This document shows, one piece after another, positions 20,328-26,909 of a stretch of 64,000 nucleotides of DNA. Made by a program: the position numbers and the translations under genes. The stretch's first letter is position 1, and each line of letters begins with the position of its first letter. The stretch lies in the NCBI GenBank assembly GCA_016124275.1, contig WGOA01000006.1:1-64000 (forward strand). The letters run 5' to 3'. The notes beneath the pieces were generated by a model. That model made no database searches. It saw only the letters and a list, made by a program, of their open reading frames with translations, and had not been told where the DNA came from. This stretch comes from Bacteroidota bacterium (GTDB lineage Bacteria; Bacteroidota; Bacteroidia; Chitinophagales; BACL12).

Positions 20328-21701
20328 TCAGTCCGCTTTGTACGTCATTTTGCCCACGCTGATGAGCATGCGTTTGCCCAGCGGACCCTTGCGGCCTTTT
20401 TCACTGCCTTTGACAAACGAGTCGAAGTACATTTTGGCGTAAAACGCGGCGTATGGGGCGCAATCGCGGTGCGTCATTTTGCGCGACACCCGCCGCAAGC
20501 GAACCGACTCGCTGCCCAGGTCGCGCATAGCGTTGTAGGCCACTTGCGCGTTTCGCGGGTCAACCTGCTCGTCCGCGTCGCAGTAACAGAGCATCATGGG
20601 CCGCTCCGGAGCCCATTGCGTCAGGGAGTTTTCGCGCATGGCCAGGCGCATGGGAAAATTGGGGTCGTCCTGGTAGGCCTGAAGCACCTCCGGGCGAATG
20701 ATTTCGGCGGGCACCGCCGGCATAACCCTGCCCAGTTCGCGCAGCGAAAAGTCGTCCCGGTCCAAAATGCTGACCACGGTTTCGGCGTACTCCGGCACCA
20801 GAGCATCGCGCAGGTCGGGGTACATGCCATAGACTTCGTTCATGCCCCAGAGCAGAAAGGCAAAGTAACCGGGTCGGGAATACTCCCGGAACATGCTCTC
20901 CGCCTGAACCCCTTCCATATCATAGGCTCCTGAAAGCGGCGCAGAAGCGGTCAGCGAAAACTCCCCGGCAAAGTGCGTCTCTATCCACTTGTGGGTGGCC
21001 ATGGCGGCGTGCCCTCCTTGAGAATAGCCGCTTAAAAAGAGCTGTCCGCTGGTGCTCACGCCCAGTTTTCGGTTCAACGCGCGAACGGCCCGCAACATGT
21101 CAATGGTAGCCATGGCCTCTGTGGCGGCGTGTTGGTACAAGTGGCGGCCCTGGTCAGTGCCCAGTCCAATATAGTCCGGCATCAGGGCGGCGTATCCATC
21201 CGCAGCCAGCGCCGTGGTAATGATGGCCTCGCTTTTCAGTTCAACCTCCGTCCTGCGGTCAGAACGCGAACCGTGGTTAAACGAAACCAGGGGAAGGGCG
21301 TTTCGCTGCTCCAGCGGAAAATAGTACAATCCGCTGGCCTGAATGCGGCTTCCATCGTACCAGGAAGTCCAGTAAAGCACTTCATATACTTCCACACTGT
21401 ATCTAACCTTTGAAATGGCCTTGGGAACCTTGTTGGCCTTCCACAGCGAGTCCAGATGCGCTTTGGAATAGACCGCCACCCGTTGCGCCTCTATCAAGGT
21501 ATTGGTATCGGAAGAGGCCAGGCTGCGGTCGGTAGCCCCTTGGTACGGCTGGCCTTCAAGTCGAAGGGCGATCAACGCCAGGAGCGCCATCAGCGCGACC
21601 TTCTGGCCGCAGTGCGCGCGCCAGCTTGAGCCGCAGCGCGTGTGCCAGCTTGAGCAGTTACGCGCGACCGGCTGAGTTGGTTTGGTTTCGGGATGAGGCA
21701 T
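20328..21701 (-). CDS. Secreted alpha/beta hydrolase of the lipase type
   Basis: A protein of up to 457 residues with an alpha/beta-hydrolase core. The nucleophile elbow is GYSQGGHAA (GxSxG). SFNHGSRSDRR and YAALMPDYIGLGTD match the oxyanion and strand-4 regions of secretory lipases. Candidate acid and histidine are D in CYCDADEQV and H in KMTHRDCAPYA, in the right order. The start is uncertain: the ATG at 21701 gives a long polar N-terminus before the hydrophobic stretch ALMALLALIALRLEG, whereas the ATG at 21590 gives a bare hydrophobic start without a basic region. The export signal is therefore probable but its start is not fixed. A short 24-base tandem repeat overlaps the 5' part. Confidence 0.75.
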   Translation of the reverse strand: MPHPETKPTQPVARNCSSWHTRCGSSWRAHCGQKVALMALLALIALRLEGQPYQGATDRSLASSDTNTLIEAQRVAVYSKAHLDSLWKANKVPKAISKVRYSVEVYEVLYWTSWYDGSRIQASGLYYFPLEQRNALPLVSFNHGSRSDRRTEVELKSEAIITTALAADGYAALMPDYIGLGTDQGRHLYQHAATEAMATIDMLRAVRALNRKLGVSTSGQLFLSGYSQGGHAAMATHKWIETHFAGEFSLTASAPLSGAYDMEGVQAESMFREYSRPGYFAFLLWGMNEVYGMYPDLRDALVPEYAETVVSILDRDDFSLRELGRVMPAVPAEIIRPEVLQAYQDDPNFPMRLAMRENSLTQWAPERPMMLCYCDADEQVDPRNAQVAYNAMRDLGSESVRLRRVSRKMTHRDCAPYAAFYAKMYFDSFVKGSEKGRKGPLGKRMLISVGKMTYKAD

Positions 21702-21800
21702 CGGAGAAGAGAGGAAGAGTAACGATGAAGAAAAAACCGGGCCTTAGCGTTTGCCGTAAAGCTTGCCGTAAAGTTTGCCGTAGAGTTCGCCAAAGAGCTT
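21605..21800. repeat. Two sets of short tandem repeats between hydrolase and BtpA-like genes
   Basis: Around 21607-21670 a 24-base unit (about CGCAGYGCGYGYGCCAGCTTGAG) occurs twice with a partial third copy. At 21748-21795 a 12-base unit, TTTGCCGTAAAG, recurs four times with changes (CTTGCCGTAAAG, TTTGCCGTAGAG, TTCGCCAAAGAG). The first set overlaps the 5' end of the hydrolase frame, so slippage could change its N-terminus. The second lies just after the BtpA-like gene. Confidence 0.6.
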
Positions 21801-22647
21801 AGCGCGCCCGCTGCGCTTCGCGAACCATGGCCTCCACCCGAGCAGGGTCGGGCGCTGCCGCCCAATGACCGCCTTGCTTGAGGCTGGAACCCACGATCCA
21901 GGCATCGGCGCTGCGGTAGGCCGCTGCGTTTTCCGGACAGATGCCCGAACCGATCACCACCGGAAGCGGGCATGCCGCGCGCACCTGGTCCAAGGCAGCC
22001 GGGTCGGCTGCATGGCCCGTGGAAGCCCCGGTTAAAATGACCGCCGCTGCCCCGGCAAAAGTGGCTTCGCGGGCCCAATCGGCCAGGCTCAGGTCGGCCG
22101 ATCCGGCATGGCTGGCGTGCTTTTTCCGCAAGTCCGTCCAGATGGCCACCTGACTTGCGCCAATGTGGCGGCGATAGCGCAGCAGTTCGCCGGCATCGGC
22201 GTCCATCCAGCCTTCGTCGGCCAAATGCCCAAAGACAAAAGCCTCCGCGCGGATAAAATCCAGCCCGCAGGCCAAGGCCACGGCCAGAGCTTCTCGGTTG
22301 GCACCCGCCAGAATCTGCACCCCGATGGGCAGCGCAGGGGCTTCGGCGCGCACGGCGGCGGCGGCCAGGGTCATGGCGGCTGTGATCTCCGGGCCCACAC
22401 TTCGGCGCAAGTAGGGCCGGTCGTGCATATTCTCCAGCAAAAGCGCATCCACACCGGCGTCGCGGTAGAGGGCCGCTTCGCGAGCCGCCTGTTCCGCCAG
22501 CCGCGCAGGCAGGGAGGCTTGCTCCGCTGCCGTGCCCGAAGCAGCAAACGGTGTTCCCGGAAGCGCACCCAGATGGATCATGGCCACAAGCGCCGGACGG
22601 CTGGCCTTCAGGGCCGGAAAGTTGGGGGGTAAGGCAGCGGTGTTCAT
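21799..22647 (-). CDS. BtpA/SgcQ-family TIM-barrel protein
   Basis: A 282-residue protein starting MNTAALPPNFPALKASRPAL. The first strand VAMIHLGALPGTP matches the BtpA family (VxGMIHLxPLPGSP), followed by GVDALLLENMHDRPY, GVQILAGANREALAVA and FIRAEAFVFGHLADEGW, all in family order, and ending with VIGSGICPENAAAYRSADAWIVGSSLKQGG, a phosphate-binding end typical of TIM barrels. BtpA was named for photosystem I biogenesis in cyanobacteria, but relatives occur in many non-photosynthetic bacteria, where the substrate is unknown. SgcQ is such a relative in E. coli sugar-phosphate operons. No sugar transporter is adjacent here, so the role stays open. Confidence 0.88.
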   Translation of the reverse strand: MNTAALPPNFPALKASRPALVAMIHLGALPGTPFAASGTAAEQASLPARLAEQAAREAALYRDAGVDALLLENMHDRPYLRRSVGPEITAAMTLAAAAVRAEAPALPIGVQILAGANREALAVALACGLDFIRAEAFVFGHLADEGWMDADAGELLRYRRHIGASQVAIWTDLRKKHASHAGSADLSLADWAREATFAGAAAVILTGASTGHAADPAALDQVRAACPLPVVIGSGICPENAAAYRSADAWIVGSSLKQGGHWAAAPDPARVEAMVREAQRAR

Positions 22648-22878
22648 GCGTGTGGCACAAAGATACCGGTCTGCTTTTGACCAAAATGCCGGGCAGAATC
22701 ACAGGAGCCTTTCGCCCTAAAAACGGGGCTGAAGCAGAACTGAATCAGCCAAACGGCGCTGGTCACAAAGGCTTGCGCTCTGTCAGCACCTTCGGCGGCC
22801 AAAACAGAAACGCACGCGGCAAGCCCTCGTTGCATAGAAGGAAGGGCCGGTGATCCACCCGCCGACCCGCTCCTGGCC

Positions 22879-23553
22879 ATGAAATTGATTCAACAAATCT
22901 GGGCGACTGCAGCAGCCATCGCCTTGACCGTGCCGCTCTGCGCACAACAGAACGCCCAACACAAGACGCCACAGGCTGACCACGCAGGACCGGCACACGC
23001 TTCAACCACGCAGGCAACAGGCGCGCCAACATGGTCTGAAGAACGGCCCGCGGCCCCCGTGCCCGACCCCATGATGCCCCGGCATGCTGTCTATGTAGAA
23101 CTGGCCGGCAACAGCGGCGACCGCCTTTCGCTGAACTACGAACTGGCCATTTGGCGCCAGGAGAAGGTCACGTTTACCGCCCGAACGGGGGTGTTTTACT
23201 TCCAACAGCAGGACGTTACGCCGCTTAAGGTTCAGCGCGATGCCGGCGACATGATCTTCGGCATTCACACCATTTACGCGGCAGACTCGAGGCACCGCCT
23301 GGAAACCGGTTTGGCGGTGAACATTCGCTGGCAAAAACTCGAGGGAATTACCAATTACCTGTCGAGCAACCTTGTGACAGGCTCCATAGGTTATCGTATG
23401 CTCCCAAAGGACGGCAGCGGCCTGATGCTTCGCGCCAACCTGATGCTGATCCACAACGCCGAATTCAACTGGCTGGAGTACTACATCGAAGGCCAGAAAC
23501 GCTCCGTCAGCATCATGCCCTGGGCGGGCGTGAGCGTCGGGTATGCGTTTTAA
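22879..23553 (+). CDS. Small outer-membrane beta-barrel-like protein
   Basis: A 224-residue protein with a signal peptide (MKLIQQIWATAAAIALTVPL, cleaved after LCA). Residues 22-65 are a low-complexity linker rich in H, A, T and P. The rest alternates polar and hydrophobic residues in about eight strands (HAVYVELAGNSG, RLSLNYELAIW, VTFTARTGVFYF, GIHTIYAAD, RLETGLAVNIRW, MLRANLMLIHN) and ends in GVSVGYAF, a terminal phenylalanine as in BAM-folded barrels. It resembles small porin-like or OmpA-barrel-like proteins, but I recognise no named family. It stands 231 bases from the divergent BtpA-like gene. Confidence 0.7.
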   Translation: MKLIQQIWATAAAIALTVPLCAQQNAQHKTPQADHAGPAHASTTQATGAPTWSEERPAAPVPDPMMPRHAVYVELAGNSGDRLSLNYELAIWRQEKVTFTARTGVFYFQQQDVTPLKVQRDAGDMIFGIHTIYAADSRHRLETGLAVNIRWQKLEGITNYLSSNLVTGSIGYRMLPKDGSGLMLRANLMLIHNAEFNWLEYYIEGQKRSVSIMPWAGVSVGYAF

Positions 23554-23640
23554 CAGAATTTAACAAAAGAAAGCAGGGCAGAAACGTGGTGGCTTAATAG
23601 CAAGAGGCGAACTTCAACGCCTCACCAATCCCTATTTGCT

Positions 23641-24009
23641 ATGAGTTACCATGAAAAAGCAGCGAAACTGTACAAAATGATGGATGAAGGCCAAATGATG
23701 GAGGCCTTCGAAAAGTACTACCACCCGGACGTGGAGGTGGTGGAAGCCACCGGCGAAGTGCGCAAAGGCAAAGATGCCCAACGCCAGGCCCTGGTACAAT
23801 GGGCCGGCTCGCTGAAAGAAATGCATGACGGCGGCGTGGGCTCCATCACCGCCAATGAGGCGGATGGCGTGACCACCGTAGAAAGCTGGATGGATTGCAC
23901 CTTCGCAGACGGCAACCGGATGAAGATGGAAGAAGTAGCCGTTCAGCGTTGGAAGGGCGATCAGATTGTCCACGAGCGTTTTTACTACAACATGCCCGGC
24001 CAGGGTTAA
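23641..24009 (+). CDS. SnoaL-like (NTF2-fold) protein
   Basis: A 122-residue protein starting MSYHEKAAKLYKMMDEGQMM. The pattern (helix, then EAFEKYYHPDVEVVEATGEVRKGKDA, then strands with VESWMDCTFADGNRMKMEEVAVQRWKGDQI and VHERFYYN) is that of the SnoaL/NTF2-like fold: a cone with a pocket that may bind a small hydrophobic ligand or serve as an isomerase or hydrolase. Catalytic residues differ widely in this superfamily, so no reaction can be assigned. The length is typical of stand-alone members. A strong terminator follows at 24058, so it is the last gene of its transcript. Confidence 0.8.
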   Translation: MSYHEKAAKLYKMMDEGQMMEAFEKYYHPDVEVVEATGEVRKGKDAQRQALVQWAGSLKEMHDGGVGSITANEADGVTTVESWMDCTFADGNRMKMEEVAVQRWKGDQIVHERFYYNMPGQG

Positions 24010-24057
24010 CCTGGCGACCAGGCGGTTTACCGCAGGGTTCCGGGCGCTTTGCCCTGG

Positions 24058-24088
24058 AAAAAGCAGGCCTCAACAGGCCTGCTTTTTT
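24058..24088 (+). terminator. Rho-independent terminator after the SnoaL-like gene
   Basis: AAAAAGCAGGCCT pairs with AGGCCTGCTTTTT around a CAAC loop, and the right arm ends in six T residues. This is a textbook intrinsic terminator, 48 bases after the stop codon. It also separates the following export operon from read-through. Confidence 0.92.
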
Positions 24089-24277
24089 ATTACAGAAAAC
24101 TTGCACTAAAAAAAATTGGCCGAACTAACCCGTTGAAAATCAATTATTTGCACGATAAAAAAGCATCCCTGAATACCCTTAGCTATGGTTAGAGCGAAAC
24201 ATGTCATCCTCAAAATCCGATACAATGGTCACCATTAGGACATCTGCTTAAGACCAAAGACTGGATACCCGAGGAAC

Positions 24278-25171
24278 ATGAACTTTACCCGACTGCTCTT
24301 ACCTGCCCTAACCCTTGCCTGGGCAACCTTCTGCCAGGCCAATTCGCTCCCTTCCTGGAATGCGCCGGTTGGCCCCGGGGTCTCCGAAGGCGATTCTTCG
24401 CTTCGGGCAACGGGTGTTGCCGTATCGCCTTCGCGCTTGCGCATGGCTGGTGCACCCGGCGAAACGATTGTCCATAAGATTAAAATCACCAACGACACCC
24501 CGCAGCCCAATTCGTTCAAGCTGTCCTTTCAGGACTTTGACATGAACGGCATGGGCAAAAGCAGTTTCATTCCTGCGGGCGAAGGGCGTTACAGCCTTGC
24601 GCGATGGGCGACCATCAGCCCCAGCTTTGTGGAACTGGCCCCTGGCGAAAAAACGGAAGTGACGCTCACCCTTGCGCTGCCCAATTCCGAAGAAGCCCGC
24701 CGCGCGGCCTGGAGCATTCTGATGGTGGAACAAACGGCTGAAAAGCGCTCGCTTGATTTGCCCAGCCCCGGAAGCGAAAACGTAGCTTTTGGTATTGTTC
24801 CAACCTTTGCCTTCGGCGTGTTCTTATACCAGAATCCCCCGAACGTTTCCAACAACCGGGTGGACATCACCGACTTTCGCCTGACATCGGAAGCCGCAAC
24901 CGGAAACGTGATCGACTTCAAAATTGAGAACACCGGCGACGGCATCTCCTACTGCACTTCCTACGTGGAACTGACCAACCTGACCACGGGTCAGGAGCGC
25001 AAACTGCCGGTCAAGCAATTCACGATTCTTCCTGAATTAATTCGCGATTTCAAGTTTACCCTGCCCTCCGATCTCAGCCCTGGCCGCTACAGTGCGGTTG
25101 GTGTGCTCGACTTCGGACACAAGGAAGAAATTCAGGCTGCTGAGCTTGAGTTTGAAATTGCCCCTGAATAA
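24278..25171 (+). CDS. PapD/DUF916-like periplasmic chaperone, first gene of the export operon
   Basis: A 297-residue protein with a signal peptide (MNFTRLLLPALTLAWATFCQA). Domain 1 (about 45-160) has the Ig-like pattern of periplasmic chaperones and DUF916 proteins: VAVSPSRLRMAGAPGETIVHK, ITNDT, FQDFDMNGMGKSSF, RWATISPSFVELAPGEKTEV. Domain 2 (about 170-297) is a second Ig-like sandwich with FKIENTGDGISY and LSPGRYSAVGVLDFG. Classical FimC/PapD chaperones have the same two-domain plan, but at 297 residues this one is longer and the signature residues are not obvious. It precedes two secreted subunit genes and a usher-like gene, so it probably keeps the subunits soluble in the periplasm. The fold is reasonably clear; the function is inferred from context. 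Confidence 0.65.
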   Translation: MNFTRLLLPALTLAWATFCQANSLPSWNAPVGPGVSEGDSSLRATGVAVSPSRLRMAGAPGETIVHKIKITNDTPQPNSFKLSFQDFDMNGMGKSSFIPAGEGRYSLARWATISPSFVELAPGEKTEVTLTLALPNSEEARRAAWSILMVEQTAEKRSLDLPSPGSENVAFGIVPTFAFGVFLYQNPPNVSNNRVDITDFRLTSEAATGNVIDFKIENTGDGISYCTSYVELTNLTTGQERKLPVKQFTILPELIRDFKFTLPSDLSPGRYSAVGVLDFGHKEEIQAAELEFEIAPE

Positions 25172-25318
25172 AGCCTCCCGCTTCTCCACCTCATTTTATT
25201 CCCGTTTTCAAACGGACTATCGCATACCGATCAATATTGGTACCCCTACCGGCCTGGACTACCCTTTCATTTCACTCACTGTTTGTTATCAAAATTTCAA
25301 AACTCCATTAGTAAGACC

Positions 25319-26101
25319 ATGAAAAGAATTCTCTTAACCCTGGTTGCAGCAGCTACCCTTTTTGCACTGCCCGCATCCGCCCAGCTGATCGACGAAAAAG
25401 ACGTGACGGTCACCATGGACCTTCAGCCCGTTCTTCAGTTGGAAATGTCCACGCCAAACCAAATTGAGTTTGTGTTCGACAACATCAACGAGTACTACGC
25501 CGGTATCACCCAGTATGCAGCCACCATTCTGAAAGTGAGCTCTACCGTGAGCTGGGACTTGTACGCTGTTGGTCGTTCCAACGGTACCAACGGCCCCGAG
25601 TTCTGGGACCAGGTCATTGACTATGGCAACAGCAACATCAACGCCATCCCGGACCTTCCGCTGTCGTTGTTGGAACTGCGCCAGGCTCAGGCCAACAACG
25701 GTGCAACGGCTGCTGCCGCTACCGCAACGTTTGCTGACTACAACCAGGCTTTCTCGCAGGCTGCTGTTCCCAGCGCAGGCAACAGCTTGTATGTAAACGG
25801 CGGTACCAACACCCCTCCCGGTGTGGACGGCAAGTACATCGCTGGCCACAGCGGTACCACTGCTCCTGGTGCTGACGCCATGCCCGGCGGTTCATACCTG
25901 ATCAACGGTGGAACGGCTTCTGATTTCTACTATGCCGTAGACTACCGCATCCTGCCAGGTCTGCCAGCCGTCTTCCCGATGGCCGCTGACGCTGACGGTG
26001 CAACGTTTGAAGACCTGGTGACCGTCAACGGCGCCGGCAGCTATGCCGAACCCGGTGTGTACACCATGTACGTGCAGTACGTGCTGCTCGAAGACCAATA
26101 A
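25319..26101 (+). CDS. Secreted structural subunit, probably major (export operon)
   Basis: A 260-residue protein; the ATG at 25319 gives the signal peptide MKRILLTLVAAATLFALPAS with cleavage near SAQ. The mature part has IEFVFDNINEYYAGI, a strand ILKVSSTVSWDLYAVG, an alanine- and glycine-rich middle (about 120-180) and ends GVYTMYVQYVLLEDQ. The same skeleton (F-x-FD-x2-x-EY-x-GI, then LKV-x-W-x-L, and a Y-x-M/I-x-V-x-Y/F-x-L-x-E end) recurs in the next gene. The terminal strand recalls the GxYxDxxxVxVxY end of CsuA/SCPU-type pilins. It is followed by a strong hairpin before the minor subunit gene, which fits higher expression of this one. No T9SS signal is present. Confidence 0.65.
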   Translation: MKRILLTLVAAATLFALPASAQLIDEKDVTVTMDLQPVLQLEMSTPNQIEFVFDNINEYYAGITQYAATILKVSSTVSWDLYAVGRSNGTNGPEFWDQVIDYGNSNINAIPDLPLSLLELRQAQANNGATAAAATATFADYNQAFSQAAVPSAGNSLYVNGGTNTPPGVDGKYIAGHSGTTAPGADAMPGGSYLINGGTASDFYYAVDYRILPGLPAVFPMAADADGATFEDLVTVNGAGSYAEPGVYTMYVQYVLLEDQ

Positions 26102-26103
26102 TC

Positions 26104-26189
26104 GGAACCAGTAACCAAGTGCCCGCTCCACAACCGGAGCGGGCCCTTTGGTTCCCTGCCTAACCCGCTCTGGAACCGGTCCCGGTTCC
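26104..26189 (+). promoter_or_regulatory. Intercistronic hairpins between the two subunit genes
   Basis: GCCCGCTCC (26121-26129) pairs with GGAGCGGGC (26136-26144), extended outward by AACCAAG with CTTTGGTT and GGAACC with GGTTCC. A second small hairpin, GGAACC with GGTTCC, lies at 26172-26189. There is no T run, so this looks less like a full terminator and more like an attenuator or an mRNA-stability element that would favour the upstream subunit. Such an element sits after the major pilin gene in several chaperone-usher operons. Confidence 0.6.
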
Positions 26190-26285
26190 CCCGTTTGAAT
26201 GGCCTTGTTGTTTGCGTTTCTTCCCTTCTTCCCTGTTCCCTTTTGTACCCGTTTTTACTGCCCCGCTTTGGTTGAACCTTCCTGG

Positions 26286-26909
26286 ATGAACCGATCCTTC
26301 ACCATCCTGATGCTGTACCTGGCCATGTCCTGGTTTAGTGCTCCGGCGCTCAAGGCTCAGTTGCATTGCGGCAACGTGGAGCTAACGCCGAACACGCCGG
26401 TGCAGGCCCTGTTCAGTTTTGATGAATTCCGGGATTACCAGGGCGGTCTGATCCTCAGCAACGTAGCTACATTGCGCGTTAACATTCAGGATCTGGCCAT
26501 CCCCGATCCGCAGTGCAGTTGGTCGCTTTCGGTCCTGATTGACAACAATCCCTCCAGTGGTACGCCTGCTGCGGAATGGGAGGAACTCAGCCCATACGGC
26601 TTTGGGGCGGGCAACAACCCGACCCTCGATATCCTGGAGATGCGCGTTCGAAACAACTGCCAGACTTCGCCGCTCAACGGCACATTCATGAGCTTCACCA
26701 ACCACGGTGATATTCTGGACATCATTGAATCGGCTTTGCCCGTTACCCCGGCGGGAAGTTGCACCACCAACGTTAACGGCGTGGGCAGCTACCTGACCAA
26801 CCCCGGCGAATACACCTTTAACCTGGACTTGCGCATCACCCCGGGTTTCGTCTTCGATCCAGGCATTTACATGATCACGTTGCGCTTCAATCTGGAAGAA
26901 AATCCGTGA
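26286..26909 (+). CDS. Secreted structural subunit, probably minor (export operon)
   Basis: A 207-residue protein; the ATG at 26286 gives a signal peptide (MNRSFTILMLYLAMSWFSAP, cleaved near LKA). The mature part begins LHCGNVELTPNTPVQ and has FSFDEFRDYQGGLI, ATLRVNI and WSLSVLID, matching the upstream subunit in order and spacing. It ends GIYMITLRFNLEENP. Four cysteines (HCGN, PQCSW, NNCQT, GSCTT) could form two disulfide bonds, absent from the upstream paralogue, which suggests a tip or adaptor subunit. The stop TGA shares a base with the next ATG (TGATG), so translation of the usher-like gene is coupled to it. The family is unnamed to me. Confidence 0.65.
   Translation: MNRSFTILMLYLAMSWFSAPALKAQLHCGNVELTPNTPVQALFSFDEFRDYQGGLILSNVATLRVNIQDLAIPDPQCSWSLSVLIDNNPSSGTPAAEWEELSPYGFGAGNNPTLDILEMRVRNNCQTSPLNGTFMSFTNHGDILDIIESALPVTPAGSCTTNVNGVGSYLTNPGEYTFNLDLRITPGFVFDPGIYMITLRFNLEENP

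Noticed and set aside
21590..22702. 370-codon minus-strand frame over the BtpA-like gene
   Set aside because: It runs in another frame over the well-supported BtpA-like gene, is rich in G, R and S as expected for a shadow frame, and has no recognisable domain.
24120..24277. Promoter of the export operon
   Set aside because: I looked for TTG-N17-23-TAnnTTTG upstream of 24278 and found only matches with two or more mismatches, so none is listed as a feature.
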